DNA from: CAIOHW01 sp964432565
GTDB taxonomy: Bacteria; Bdellovibrionota; UBA1018
DNA length: 64,000 nt
Direction of reading: 5' to 3'
Assembly: GCA_964432565.1 (NCBI GenBank)
Contig: CAYSOA010000005.1
Coordinates: forward strand, 32,922 to 96,921
The notes beneath the pieces are model-generated. The model was not told the DNA's origin. It worked only from the letters and a program-made list of their open reading frames with translations, and searched no databases. This document shows, one piece after another, positions 52,745 through 61,745 of the stretch; position 1 is the stretch's first letter, and every line of letters starts with the position of its first letter. Position numbers and translations under genes: made by a program.

Positions 52745-53509
52745 TTAGAGGAGTCCATCAAGCCAGCGATTCACGTCAGCAAAGAGCGCTGCTAGATTTG
52801 ATGGAAGGTCTTTGTACCGCGCAGAGTGTGAACGCCAAGACCGTTCCATACTCTCCTCGATCCATGCAGGATCTAGAGCGGCTTCGACTTTTCGGGAACG
52901 CAGAAGGCTCCTTAAAGTGGCGGTCCTCACTTGAACTGAGCTTTTCGAGAGTCGCCAAAGATCGTCATAGTCCTTCATTCGCGTGTTGCCAGCGCCAAAT
53001 CTGCGGCACGCAGCAAGCTTGTCGGTGATGATGTTTTCGATCGTGGCCGCCTGAATGGTCTTTTCCGCCCCCAATGGTGAAGCAATGGATTGCGCGTCAG
53101 TTTCGATAGCGTAGACGATGTCGGCCTCAAATTGGTTCGCTGCGCCTTCGCCGGTGGAGTACGAAAAAGTAACGGATGCGCCGACCTTTTCGTCTTGTTC
53201 CACCTCGCGAAAAGCGATCATGTTGAATTGAATCTCGTTGTCCACCTTGCACGCCCGCTCCAGAAGGGATCGGACCTTGGCGTGCGAGGTGGCATGGAGT
53301 GTTGCGAGATCGAGGTCAGTAGTTGACCGTGGGGTGTTAATGTAGACCCACAGGAGGTTTCCCCCCTTGAATACGAATTCGTCGCTGGTCCGGTTCAGAT
53401 TCTCGGTGAATCTCAGAATCACATAGCGAAGGAAGGTCTGTGCTCCAAAGAGGCCTCTTTTCGTCGCCCAGGATCGTGCTTCAGCCAGGATGGATCGCTT
53501 CTTAGTCAT
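52745..53509 (-). CDS. AbiEii-type nucleotidyltransferase toxin (module 1)
   Basis: The protein has 254 residues. FKGGNLLWVYINTPRSTTDL then DLA gives the GG...DxD nucleotidyltransferase motif of the AbiEii/AbiGii family. A later ENIITDKLAACRRFG and MKDYDDLW block is also typical. The family blocks growth or phage by adding nucleotides to tRNA or other RNA. The ATG at 53509 overlaps the antitoxin-like gene by 8 nt; a TTG at 53515 is less likely. Coupled translation fits a toxin-antitoxin pair. It ends 32 nt from palindrome P1. Confidence 0.9.
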   Translation of the reverse strand: MTKKRSILAEARSWATKRGLFGAQTFLRYVILRFTENLNRTSDEFVFKGGNLLWVYINTPRSTTDLDLATLHATSHAKVRSLLERACKVDNEIQFNMIAFREVEQDEKVGASVTFSYSTGEGAANQFEADIVYAIETDAQSIASPLGAEKTIQAATIENIITDKLAACRRFGAGNTRMKDYDDLWRLSKSSVQVRTATLRSLLRSRKVEAALDPAWIEESMERSWRSHSARYKDLPSNLAALFADVNRWLDGLL

Positions 53510-54080
53510 CGGCAAGTTCCTGTCTCAAGTGTGCGAGCACATCCGTCTTAACGGCGCGGTCGTACTCGAGGATTCGATCGGCGTTGGGTTTTCCCGATTT
53601 GATATAGCGTTTGAGGGCCCTAAAAAAAATCGGGCCTGACGGATCAATTCGAAACGCCTCACAGAGCGAGCGCTCACGGTCGTAGATTTGAATGACACCA
53701 CCATGGTGCTTGAGTTTGGTGATCCCCACGAGCCTGCCCTTGGGAACACGGTGCACCTTGAGAAGGCGATTTCGGAGGCTTGTTTCGCGAGGGACATCGA
53801 CATCCACCTTGTCGACATACTCCTGGGCTAGTCCATGAATCTGAAGTGCAGTGAGTCCGGAGATCACGGCCCTCGGGTAGTACTTTGCTGTGGCCAGTGC
53901 GGCTGCGACGAATGGATCGAGCGATGGCGTGGCGTAGATGCCGCTGCCTACTGAGAGCACCAACCCCGCATCTGTCATCCGGCGAAGCTTGACGGCGCTC
54001 GCACCCAAGCGCTTGAGCTCGGAGAGTTTGAGTACTCGGTGCTTCTTGAGCTCCATTAAGATTGGGTCGGTGCGGGGCAT
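53502..54080 (-). CDS. AbiEi-type antitoxin/regulator (module 1)
   Basis: The protein has 192 residues. An N-terminal winged helix-turn-helix (LKLSELKRLGASAVKLRRMT, then DAGLVLSVGSGIYA) is followed by the AbiEi C-terminal domain with AVISGLTALQIHGL and YDRERSLCEAFR. AbiEi proteins repress their own operon through inverted repeats and neutralise AbiEii. A matching inverted repeat abuts its start codon. Confidence 0.9.
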   Translation of the reverse strand: MPRTDPILMELKKHRVLKLSELKRLGASAVKLRRMTDAGLVLSVGSGIYATPSLDPFVAAALATAKYYPRAVISGLTALQIHGLAQEYVDKVDVDVPRETSLRNRLLKVHRVPKGRLVGITKLKHHGGVIQIYDRERSLCEAFRIDPSGPIFFRALKRYIKSGKPNADRILEYDRAVKTDVLAHLRQELADD

Positions 54081-54126
54081 GTAACTAGTTTACCGCACAG
54101 ACGATATTTAGTGGTAAATTAGTTAC
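54081..54126. promoter_or_regulatory. Inverted-repeat operator of AbiE module 1
   Basis: GTAACTAGTTTACC (54081-54094) and GGTAAATTAGTTAC (54113-54126) are 14-bp inverted arms with one mismatch, 18 nt apart. The first abuts the start codon of the AbiEi gene. Two arms beside the promoter match the known autorepression layout of AbiEi-type proteins. It differs from palindromes P1-P3. Confidence 0.65.
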
Positions 54127-54212
54127 ATCATCTTTGGGGCAGGTGTGCGCCATGAGGCCCCATTACCGGGGTGCCTCGCGGTCCGCTTTGCGCCAAAGAG
54201 AAGCGAGCCCGC

Positions 54213-54506
54213 TCACTTTCCAGTAAGGGTGTCGCGTACAAGCAGAACGAGCTCATCTTCGAAGCGCTTTCTTTCCGCGGCCGAGAGCTTCAATCGACCG
54301 GACTCTTCCAACTGGTCGAGACGCGTCAAAAGAAGTTCCTCGGCGGCTTCGGGCGTCATGAGCCCCCTTTTCTGGTTGTCGAGGATCTTGGCCATCATTT
54401 TGTCCTGAAACGAGGACTTCATCAGGTCCGCAGCCCAGGCACCAACCGAAGAAAGGCTGGCCAGAACACCGAAGATCATTGCCTTGAAACCGAGAGAAGC
54501 CTTCAT
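54213..54506 (-). CDS. Small secreted helical protein
   Basis: The protein has 97 residues. Signal peptide KAMIFGVLASLSSVGAWAAD is followed by about 75 charged, helix-forming residues (FQDKMMAKILDNQKRGLMTP and AAEELLLTRLDQLEESGRL). It has no Cys and no Ser/Thr-rich core, so it does not look like a thiazole-peptide precursor. AGAGGT lies before the ATG. Divergent from the substrate-binding protein gene, so it may share its promoter region. Confidence 0.65.
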   Translation of the reverse strand: MKASLGFKAMIFGVLASLSSVGAWAADLMKSSFQDKMMAKILDNQKRGLMTPEAAEELLLTRLDQLEESGRLKLSAAERKRFEDELVLLVRDTLTGK

Positions 54507-54584
54507 GTCATGATACCTCTTGACGACTCCGGCACCCAACCATACCATTGTTATTCAGTCAAGAATTGTGGGCGCACGAATACT

Positions 54585-56150
54585 TTGAAAAAAACCGCAA
54601 GGCTTTCAGTTGCTTATGTTGCTCCTCTCCTGTTGGCGCTGGGCTTGGGCGCGGTGTTGGGGGTTGTCCGATTGAAAAAGCAGAACTCGACCTGGCAGCG
54701 CTCTGGGGCTTGTCTCCGAATGGCGATCACCAAGATCTACGAAAGCTACGACCCAACGCAGCTGGTGACGACGGACCATGTCTTTGCAATTCAGAACCTG
54801 ACGGGCAAGTTGATCGAAATCGGTGAAGATAACTCCCTATACTCAGCGATCGCCCAAAGCTGGCAGGTGAGCCCTGACCGTCGCACCTACAAGTTCACAC
54901 TGTCTCCGGGAGCTAAGTTTTCCGACGGAACCCCGATCGAGGTGGAGGACGTACTCCTCAGCCTGAAGAGACAGATGCTGTTCTCGGGTACTCATATGGA
55001 CATGAGGGAGAAGGTGCTCGGTGCCAAGACCCTCAAGCGAGTCACTGACGATGTGCCCGGGCTTCGCCGCCTCTCGAGTTCTGAGTTTGAGATCGAGATC
55101 ATCGCGCCCGACGAACGATTCTTATTCTGGATCGCATTTCCGGAGACGGTCATCCTGCCGAGGCGCGAGGCGCTCAAGCCGCAGGGTCAGATCTCTTTTG
55201 CCGTGACCTCTGGCCCCTACTTTCTAAAGCCCGGAAACGGCTACCTCCATCTCGAGATGAATCCCCACTTTTACGCCACCCACGGCACGGCGGCGAAGTG
55301 CGTCCATCTCTACGGCGAGGAAGATCCTGAAAGGATTATTGTCAGGTTGTTAAATCACGAGCTGGACCTCGTGCATTCGGGCTCCATGTTCTCTCCGAGT
55401 TTCTCGAAGGTGGTCGACAGCCCCGACTTTGAACTCTCGACCAACGAAAGCAACAGTCTCGTCTACTTCCTCTTCAATACCCGAAACAAGGTCTGTGCGC
55501 AGCGTTCACACCGGAGATGGTTCACTGAAAAAGTCCAGGCTGCGAATGTCATTTCGTACGGAAAGGATAAGCTATTCTTTCCGGCTACTCAGTTCCTGGC
55601 CAAGAACCAGCAAGGATACCTCTCGCCATCGGAGGTGGAACAGTCAAACGCTGGCGCTCAGGCGAGTCGTCCACCTGTCGACTTTATTCGTGTTCTGTAT
55701 CCCGCTGTCTTCGGAAAAACATACGAGAGCCATCTCAAGGCGGAGCTGGCCAAAAGTCTGGGAATGCAGGTAGAAATCGTCACCTATCCGGAAGGCGGCC
55801 TTTTGGAGGCCTTGGCTTCAGGCCAATGGGATCTTTTCTTCTTTCTTGTGGGCATGGGCGAGAAGGCCACGAATATCCTGCTGAGCTATCATTTCGGCGG
55901 GCAGATTCCGCTTTACACGTGGAAGGACGATGTGATCGACGCCGCGATGCGCAGGATGATGGCGACGGGTGATGAGTCGGAGCGGAAAGAGCAGTATAAG
56001 GTCATCTCGAAGCGGCTCTTGAGCGAGTCGTATTTGATTCCAATTGCCAACTTCACATGGCCGGTGGTCTTGCGCTCGGATCTCTTCTTTGAAAAACTGA
56101 ACCAATTTGAGTGGGGACAGCCGATTTGGACGCTCTCCTGGAAAAACTGA
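54585..56150 (+). CDS. Membrane-anchored peptide/solute-binding protein (SBP_bac_5 family)
   Basis: The protein has about 521 residues. The family block is VSPDRRTYKFTLSPGAKFSD, then GTPIEVEDVLLSLKRQM. The N-terminus has a membrane anchor (SVAYVAPLLLALGLGAVLG) and no lipobox Cys. This differs from the usual OppA/DppA lipoproteins or free periplasmic forms. No ATPase or permease genes are adjacent. No ATG is available at the start of the conserved frame; TTG at 54585 is proposed. Its 3' end overlaps the YcaO gene by 40 nt. A peptide-sensing role is possible. Confidence 0.82.
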   Translation: MKKTARLSVAYVAPLLLALGLGAVLGVVRLKKQNSTWQRSGACLRMAITKIYESYDPTQLVTTDHVFAIQNLTGKLIEIGEDNSLYSAIAQSWQVSPDRRTYKFTLSPGAKFSDGTPIEVEDVLLSLKRQMLFSGTHMDMREKVLGAKTLKRVTDDVPGLRRLSSSEFEIEIIAPDERFLFWIAFPETVILPRREALKPQGQISFAVTSGPYFLKPGNGYLHLEMNPHFYATHGTAAKCVHLYGEEDPERIIVRLLNHELDLVHSGSMFSPSFSKVVDSPDFELSTNESNSLVYFLFNTRNKVCAQRSHRRWFTEKVQAANVISYGKDKLFFPATQFLAKNQQGYLSPSEVEQSNAGAQASRPPVDFIRVLYPAVFGKTYESHLKAELAKSLGMQVEIVTYPEGGLLEALASGQWDLFFFLVGMGEKATNILLSYHFGGQIPLYTWKDDVIDAAMRRMMATGDESERKEQYKVISKRLLSESYLIPIANFTWPVVLRSDLFFEKLNQFEWGQPIWTLSWKN

Positions 56151-57361
56151 GCTGGGGCTGGCTTTCACAGGGCGATGCCGCGCAGGTCTTCCTGCGTGCC
56201 CTGACATTCAACTCCTGGTTTGAGCTCAAGCGAGCAATTGGCACGAGGAAATTTCTTTCACATCGGGTCGCACGAGTTATTGAGCGACACGCCGAGGCCC
56301 AGGGACTGGTCTTCGGAAATCCCCGCTTGGTTCGACACGGCGGCGCCCTTCATCAGCATTGTTCAGTCTCGGTGGATGTTCGAATTCCTCAGGCCGACGC
56401 TTCGTTAGACGATGAAATTTCCGGAACGGGCGACGCCTTTTCCGAGGCCGAGGCGCATGAGCTGGCCACCTTGGAGCTGCTTGAACGAAGCTCTTACCAA
56501 CTAGGAAAGAGGTACTTCGAGTTTCGCTCGGGAATATCTTTTCGAAGGGGTGAGGGGCCGACCTTGGTGGAACGACTCGTTCGACCTCCGAGCACTAGCG
56601 GGTTCGCACTTGAGGCCACGCCGAAGAGAGCCATCGAGAAGGCCTGTCTCGAGGCGATAGAGCGGGATGCCTACTTGTGTCATTGGCATACACAGATCTC
56701 TCCGAAGGAGCTGCATTTTGATGAACACCCGCTCTTTCGGCTGCTTCAGCGGCGCGCCGATCAGCTGGGCCTGGTTTTTCGAGCGTATCTGCTGAGCGCA
56801 GCCCTCGAGAAGGCGCGGGTTGTGCTGTTGGTGACGTTCGATCCTAAGTTTGGAAATGGGTCGACATCCTTTAGCAGCGGTCTGGGTAGTGCATGGAATC
56901 TGGAAGAGGCTTTTTTGAAGGCCTATTTCGAGCTCGACCGATTCATGGGCTTGAGCCTCAGTCTCCGGCCAGAGCAAAAGCCTGCGCGGACTCGAATGTC
57001 CACACCGATTGGGCGCTACTGGCACTACCTTGATCCAAGTAACTTTGATGCCCTCTCTGTCTTTGTCGGCGGGGGCTCCGGTCGGTTGGGCCGTGAGGAC
57101 TTGACCGATGGGCCTTCTCGCCCACCCGATTTAGAGGAGTTGTTAAAGCTCCTGTCCCGAGATGACGCTGGGGATGTGGTGATTTATCCCGGGCCTGTTC
57201 CTGCAGAAGTGAAGGGGCGCGTGTTCTGTTGCTGGGCTCATGCCCCTCGGCTCTTCGGTCTGAGCTATGATGATGACCATGATATCAATGATCGTAGGCT
57301 AGAGGAGTTCACTGCCGGGGGGCCATTTGTGAAGAATATCCATCCCCATCCGTTGCCATGA
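56111..57361 (+). CDS. YcaO-domain protein
   Basis: The protein has 416 residues. Three YcaO ATP-binding blocks are visible: ISGTGDAFSEAEAHELATLE (103-122), FALEATPKRAIEKACLEAIE (165-184, continuing RDA) and SSGLGSAWNLEEAFLKAYFE (255-274). The C-terminus is HPHPLP, giving the PxPxP end found in cyclodehydratase-type YcaO proteins. Known YcaO enzymes activate peptide backbone amides with ATP to form azolines, thioamides or amidines. No E1-like partner, TfuA or dehydrogenase lies nearby, and no precursor peptide was found. GTG at 56111 is tentative. It overlaps the kinase gene by 4 nt. Confidence 0.82.
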   Translation: MGTADLDALLEKLSWGWLSQGDAAQVFLRALTFNSWFELKRAIGTRKFLSHRVARVIERHAEAQGLVFGNPRLVRHGGALHQHCSVSVDVRIPQADASLDDEISGTGDAFSEAEAHELATLELLERSSYQLGKRYFEFRSGISFRRGEGPTLVERLVRPPSTSGFALEATPKRAIEKACLEAIERDAYLCHWHTQISPKELHFDEHPLFRLLQRRADQLGLVFRAYLLSAALEKARVVLLVTFDPKFGNGSTSFSSGLGSAWNLEEAFLKAYFELDRFMGLSLSLRPEQKPARTRMSTPIGRYWHYLDPSNFDALSVFVGGGSGRLGREDLTDGPSRPPDLEELLKLLSRDDAGDVVIYPGPVPAEVKGRVFCCWAHAPRLFGLSYDDDHDINDRRLEEFTAGGPFVKNIHPHPLP

Positions 57362-59022
57362 GAAAATCCAAAGTGAATCTTCGATCCATCATTTTCGCCT
57401 TTTTTCTGCTCTTGGCTGGAACGAACCTCGTCCTGTTCGCAGTCTTCTCCCACTTCGGGAGCGTACAGACGAATCAGATTCAGTCTGCAATTCGGGAGAA
57501 GATCGTTTCTTCCGACGTTGGAGGGGCGCGGGAGGTCCTTGCCCGCCTTCAACCTGCGATTGTTGATGATTACCTTGTAGAGCTTGGAGACGTTCGGCGA
57601 CCCTCCGTAGTGAGAGGGTTTGCTGAAATTCCGCTTTACTTCGACAAAGAACAAAAGGTCCTTGCCGGAAAGGCATGGGTCAAGCTGAACCAGCAGGCGA
57701 ACCTTGTTTCTTTGTTGGTGATGAACCTCCTTGTGGGCGGCCTCTACATCGTCGGAGTCTGGTTGGTCTTTCGGCAGTCTCAACGCCACATTGCCGCGCA
57801 ACGAGACCTCTACTCGGCCTTCTTGGGGCAACTCGAAGGAATTCTGACGGGTAGACCTGAGGCAGAAGACCCTTCGCGCAGTTCCGCGGGCTCGGAGGTG
57901 CGAATAGCCGAGATGGTGAGGTCGAAGGTTAACGCCGTCGTGGCAATGGAACGCGAGGCCGCAATTGGAGCGCTGGCCCGGCAGGTCGCCCATGATATTC
58001 GCAGCCCCCTTGCGGCCTTGAATGCCGTGGTCCATGCCGCCAGCGGAGTGCACGAGGATGAGCTGGTGCTGTTGAGGTCGGCAGCCGGCCGGATTCGGGA
58101 TATCGCGAACAACCTTTCTTCGGTCGATACATCGGACGGCCGTGGATTTGCCGAGACACAGAGGGTCTCCTCTCTTTGGAGTATGGTGTCCCAGCAGGTA
58201 GCTGAATCGCGGGCGCAGCATTCCAGCAGGTCACTGGTTGCCCTGGAGCTCGATGTAGATTCTGCGTCGCACGGGCTCTTCGCAAGGATTAGCTCCGTCG
58301 ACTTGCGGCGAGCTCTTTCCAACCTGATTAATAATGCTGTGGAATCGATCGATGGTGAAGGCAGAGTCACAGTCACGGTGCAATCGCAGGATCGCTATGT
58401 GGCCATTGGCATCATGGACACGGGGCGTGGTATTCCCGCTGAGGTCCTGCCCCTACTCGGCGAGCGGGGGGCAACTTTTGGTAAGCAGGGAGGATCCGGA
58501 CTGGGCATTGCCCACGCAAGAACCGTGGCAGAGTCGGCTGGTGGTCGACTTTCGATTCGATCCGAACTGAGTCACGGTACGACAGTTGAGCTACAAATTC
58601 CTTTGGTTACGGCCCCGCACTGGTTTGTCGAGTCTCTCCAAGTGGATCTGGGGATGCTGGTCGTGATTGTTGACGATGACGAGCATGTCCATCGGCTCTG
58701 GGATCGGAGATTCTCGGAGATATCCCATGAGAGTCTCATTCAGATTCGACATTTGAATTCTTGCTCCGACCTTTTTCACTTCATCAAGGCCACAGACCTC
58801 AAAGACCGCCCGGTGCTATTTCTTGTGGACTACGAGTTCAAGGGTGAGCCGATGGATGCTCTTCGCGCCGTGAGCGACCTCGAGATTATTCAGAACAGCG
58901 TCCTAGTCACGGGCCGTTTCGACTCGGAGATACTCCAAGAGCAGTGTGAAGGGGCGGGTCTGAGATTGATGCCTAAGTCGGAGATTGGTCGGATAGCGAT
59001 CCGCGTCCGCACGATTGGGTAG
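57358..59022 (+). CDS. Membrane hybrid histidine kinase
   Basis: The protein has 554 residues. Two membrane helices (about 9-30 and 116-138) flank an 85-residue extracytoplasmic region. The kinase core has an H-box with His212 (QVAHDIRSPLAAL), an N-box (SNLINNAVES), G1 (DTGRGIP) and G2 (GGSGLGIAHA). A receiver domain at about 434-554 keeps the acidic pair Asp439/440, phosphoacceptor Asp491 (FLVDYEF), Thr518 and Lys540. No output domain follows. It may pass phosphate to a regulator outside the window. The ATG overlaps the YcaO stop. Confidence 0.9.
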   Translation: MRKSKVNLRSIIFAFFLLLAGTNLVLFAVFSHFGSVQTNQIQSAIREKIVSSDVGGAREVLARLQPAIVDDYLVELGDVRRPSVVRGFAEIPLYFDKEQKVLAGKAWVKLNQQANLVSLLVMNLLVGGLYIVGVWLVFRQSQRHIAAQRDLYSAFLGQLEGILTGRPEAEDPSRSSAGSEVRIAEMVRSKVNAVVAMEREAAIGALARQVAHDIRSPLAALNAVVHAASGVHEDELVLLRSAAGRIRDIANNLSSVDTSDGRGFAETQRVSSLWSMVSQQVAESRAQHSSRSLVALELDVDSASHGLFARISSVDLRRALSNLINNAVESIDGEGRVTVTVQSQDRYVAIGIMDTGRGIPAEVLPLLGERGATFGKQGGSGLGIAHARTVAESAGGRLSIRSELSHGTTVELQIPLVTAPHWFVESLQVDLGMLVVIVDDDEHVHRLWDRRFSEISHESLIQIRHLNSCSDLFHFIKATDLKDRPVLFLVDYEFKGEPMDALRAVSDLEIIQNSVLVTGRFDSEILQEQCEGAGLRLMPKSEIGRIAIRVRTIG

Positions 59023-59155
59023 GAGCGAAATCTTCACTTTCGTCCAATGCCAACCCTCCAAGTCCAATTTCGGACCAGTAGTCGCCCTAGAGCCCGGCGG
59101 TAGAGCTTGCGTCACAACCTGGACTAATTTTGTCCGGAAAGTTAGGGCTAACGCC

Positions 59156-60259
59156 ATGTCGCGGATATTCCGGAGCCTGCTACCGCTATTCGTCCTGATT
59201 TACGCGAATCCAGGCCTCGCTGGCGGGCTGCCCAAGCCCTCGAAATTAACGCCATTCTTCGAGGCGGCCCAATTCATCATTCAGGAAGTTCGGCCCGCCC
59301 CCGACTTCAAGGACCTGAAAAAATTCATCGAAGAGACGCCACGCACTTCTCCCATGGACACCCCTGAGTCCATTTCGAAGGCTCTGGCAAAGCACATTTT
59401 TGAAACTTGGAAGATCGAGCCAGACACCAGTTATCAATCTCGAAAGAGTCGAGACAACGTCCTCCCGGACAGTGTCTTGGCTGCTCGGCGAGGCCATTGT
59501 CTTGGAATCTCGACGCTCTACCTTCTGGCGGCTGAACAGATCGGCGTTGATGCCGCGCTCGTTCGCGCTCCAGACCATGTTTTCGTGCGACTGTGCAAGG
59601 CTTCTCAATGTGTGAACGTCGAAACCCTGAAGAGGGGCGCAATTGTGACGGACGCCTACTATATTGAAAACCTGACCATTCCGAAGGCAGCGATCGAAGC
59701 TGGAAATTACATGGCCTCCCTCAGGGCCCCCGCCGAGCTCGCAGCGAGCCTCTATCTGGGCCTGGGTTACGTGAGTGCTTCGTCCGGGCAAAGGGATCTG
59801 GCGGCCCTCTTCTATGAAAAGTCGGCAGAAAAGTCGCCTCGGTTCGCTGAGGCGTACTCCAATCTCGCATCGCTCAAGTCAGAAATGGGCGCCCCGAGCG
59901 AAGAGGTTCTCGGTCTTCTGAAAAAGGCGGAGAGTGCGAATCCGACTCATTATGCGACGGCGCTGAACTTGGCAGCGTTTTACCAGAATAAGAAGTCGGT
60001 CGCGGATTCGCTTCGTTACTACGATCGTGCGGTACAATCGAACCCCGTTTCATTTGTTGCTTATCAGCGTCGAGCCACGCTCTTGAGCCAGATGGGCCGT
60101 AAGAAGGATGCTCTTGGTGATCTCGAACGTGCGCTGATCATTCAGCCCAAGAGCTGTGCTGTGCGAGAGGCTCGACAGGAATTAAGGAAGAATCTTGGAA
60201 TAGCGCCTGCGAGCGATACTGATTTGAAGACGCTCAGAGCGACCGGAGAATGCCAATAG
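59156..60259 (+). CDS. Secreted transglutaminase-like (SirB1-type) and TPR protein
   Basis: The protein has 367 residues. A signal peptide (SLLPLFVLIYANPGLAGG) leads into a transglutaminase-like core with Cys115 (RRGHCLGIST), His141 (RAPDHVFVRL) and a downstream Asn/Glu (CVNVETL). This is the Cys-His arrangement of SirB1-type proteins. Three or four TPRs follow (AEAYSNLASLKSEM, ADSLRYYDRAVQSNPVSF). A periplasmic peptide-processing or peptide-binding role is possible. A 133-nt gap follows the kinase gene. Confidence 0.75.
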   Translation: MSRIFRSLLPLFVLIYANPGLAGGLPKPSKLTPFFEAAQFIIQEVRPAPDFKDLKKFIEETPRTSPMDTPESISKALAKHIFETWKIEPDTSYQSRKSRDNVLPDSVLAARRGHCLGISTLYLLAAEQIGVDAALVRAPDHVFVRLCKASQCVNVETLKRGAIVTDAYYIENLTIPKAAIEAGNYMASLRAPAELAASLYLGLGYVSASSGQRDLAALFYEKSAEKSPRFAEAYSNLASLKSEMGAPSEEVLGLLKKAESANPTHYATALNLAAFYQNKKSVADSLRYYDRAVQSNPVSFVAYQRRATLLSQMGRKKDALGDLERALIIQPKSCAVREARQELRKNLGIAPASDTDLKTLRATGECQ

Positions 60260-60311
60260 CTCACGGCCGAAGATCAGGTGCCACACCAACAAGCGTGCTA
60301 CCGCGCTCCTC

Positions 60312-61019
60312 TCAAGCGTTCGCAATCTCTGAAATCATTGCCATGAGTCGAGCAACACGAGGGCGCCCTTCAGGGGTGTACCCGATAAAGCCGTACGCAG
60401 CCTCTTCCAGAATGTCTCGATCTTGTAGCAAACCCGAGAACTGGGCCGCGATATAAGTTCGGACTCTAGGATTACTGTTCAAAATTTCGCCGACGGAATT
60501 GGCGTTACCGTCCAATACCGAGCAGATGTCCTCAAGGTCCTGGCTCATGCGGATATCCTGAGCGGCGCCGCGCCCCAGAAAGGCGGCAAGCTTTGAGGCG
60601 ACAAAATACGGTAATGAGAAGATGCGAATGACTCTACCAGATGAGAGTGAGAACGGAATCGAGTGCTGGAGAGCTTCGGGATACCACTCATTGCTGAAGC
60701 CCAAGATCTTTGGGTCCGGAGTCATGAAGTCCACAGCAATCGCACCCAGATACTTCCGACAGATCGGTGAATCATCAACACCGGCGGGATCCTTAAAACC
60801 GTGCTTCCGAAGATCCTGCTCGAGAGAGACATATTCCTGATGTGTCGCCACCTCAAGAACCAGGTCGACATCATCGGATGGCGTTGGCTCAGGTGCACCC
60901 GGATCGTCAATGTAGAGTGCCGTGGTTGCACCCCCGGTGAAAACGCATTGCGGAAGTAGATTACCAAGGGCTTTTGCAACTTCCTCAATCATGAGGATGT
61001 TTCGACTCGAACGATTCAT
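60312..61019 (-). CDS. Nucleotidyltransferase-fold protein (module 2)
   Basis: The protein has 235 residues. FTGGATTALYIDDPGAPEPT followed by SDDVDLVLEV gives the GG...DxD nucleotidyltransferase motif. The rest is helical with FVASKLAAFLGRG and MSQDLEDICSVLD, common in AbiEii-like and MNT-type toxins. It differs clearly in sequence from modules 1 and 3. It overlaps the upstream helix-turn-helix gene by 4 nt (ATGA), as in a two-gene toxin-antitoxin operon. The substrate is unknown. Confidence 0.82.
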   Translation of the reverse strand: MNRSSRNILMIEEVAKALGNLLPQCVFTGGATTALYIDDPGAPEPTPSDDVDLVLEVATHQEYVSLEQDLRKHGFKDPAGVDDSPICRKYLGAIAVDFMTPDPKILGFSNEWYPEALQHSIPFSLSSGRVIRIFSLPYFVASKLAAFLGRGAAQDIRMSQDLEDICSVLDGNANSVGEILNSNPRVRTYIAAQFSGLLQDRDILEEAAYGFIGYTPEGRPRVARLMAMISEIANA

Positions 61020-61555
61020 TTGGCGGATTCTCCCCCGATTCTCCTTCTAATCTCTCTCTCGGCTAGTGCGACTTCTCGTGACTTTCCGATACGAAGCGAG
61101 TCTACCAATGAAAGCCATTCGTAAAGCTCAGGATCCCGCAGTGCTGCGTCGGGTGCCGAGCTGTAGATCGGAGGTAGAGACGAGCCGCGTGTGCTTCCAT
61201 CAGAGTGGGGCCAGACGATCTGCTGTTCATCTGTAATGGACAGTTTTTGAGACATCGGCTTGGCGGAGTGTGCTGTCGGGATTCCTCGCGACGGAGATCC
61301 TAACTCGCCTGGCGCGAGATACTTAATGGAGTGAACCAGGAACTCGGTTGTAGCGAGTCGGAGAACTTTGCGCTTGGAGTCGTCGACGAGCTTGGAACGC
61401 CGAAGTCGCTCCAGAGCATTTGCGATCTCCGCTTGGCTTACGCCGATCGATTGGGCGAGGTCGATTTGTCGCCAGGCTTTGTCCTTCCAGACAATCAACT
61501 TGAGCAGAACAAGAACATCTTGGGGACGGAGATGAAATGGGTCCTTAGAGGCCAT
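61016..61555 (-). CDS. Winged-helix regulator partnered with nucleotidyltransferase (module 2)
   Basis: The protein has 179 residues. LRPQDVLVLLKLIVWKDKAW, then QIDLAQSIGVSQAEIANALE, forms an N-terminal helix-turn-helix. The C-terminal half is Ser/Pro-rich with a final helical segment (EWLSLVDSLRIGKSREVALA). The start is 15 nt from palindrome P2, its likely operator. It is presumably the antitoxin or sensor partner of the nucleotidyltransferase. Confidence 0.75.
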   Translation of the reverse strand: MASKDPFHLRPQDVLVLLKLIVWKDKAWRQIDLAQSIGVSQAEIANALERLRRSKLVDDSKRKVLRLATTEFLVHSIKYLAPGELGSPSRGIPTAHSAKPMSQKLSITDEQQIVWPHSDGSTRGSSLPPIYSSAPDAALRDPELYEWLSLVDSLRIGKSREVALAEREIRRRIGGESAK

Positions 61556-61569
61556 GAGAGCAGGATACC

Positions 61570-61602
61570 TTATTACAAATCATAAATCAGGATTTGTAAT
61601 AA
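61570..61602. promoter_or_regulatory. Palindrome P2, operator of module 2
   Basis: Left arm TTATTACAAATCAT, spacer AAATC and right arm AGGATTTGTAATAA, 13 of 14 bp paired. It lies directly before the module 2 start codon. The same 33-bp element is at 52681 and a part of it at 63772. Confidence 0.7.
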
Positions 61603-61630
61603 TCTGGCCGCTCGCCTTTCAAAATAGTGT

Positions 61631-61654
61631 GACCTCTTCGTACCCGCCGAAGAG
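61631..61654. repeat. Short tRNA-Pro fragment next to P2
   Basis: GACCTCTTCGTACCCGCCGA continues the sequence seen in tRNA-Pro copy 1 (GACCTCTTCGTCCCG) and resembles the fragment at 63829. It sits 28 nt after palindrome P2, the same order as P3 and its fragment. Confidence 0.55.
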
Positions 61655-61745
61655 CATGCCCCCATAGCGCCCCGCTCCGGAGCGGCCGCGGTTGAAGTTT
61701 TATCAATAATAGCAGGCACTTACGAGCCCCCCGACTGATCGCTCA

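Noticed and set aside
54213..54506. RiPP precursor for the YcaO protein
   Set aside because: It has a Sec signal peptide, no Cys and no Ser/Thr-rich core, so it does not resemble a precursor.
54171..54584. N-terminal extension of the peptide-binding protein
   Set aside because: The in-frame stretch is hydrophilic, antisense to the small secreted protein and lacks family similarity; a TTG start at 54585 gives the membrane anchor directly.
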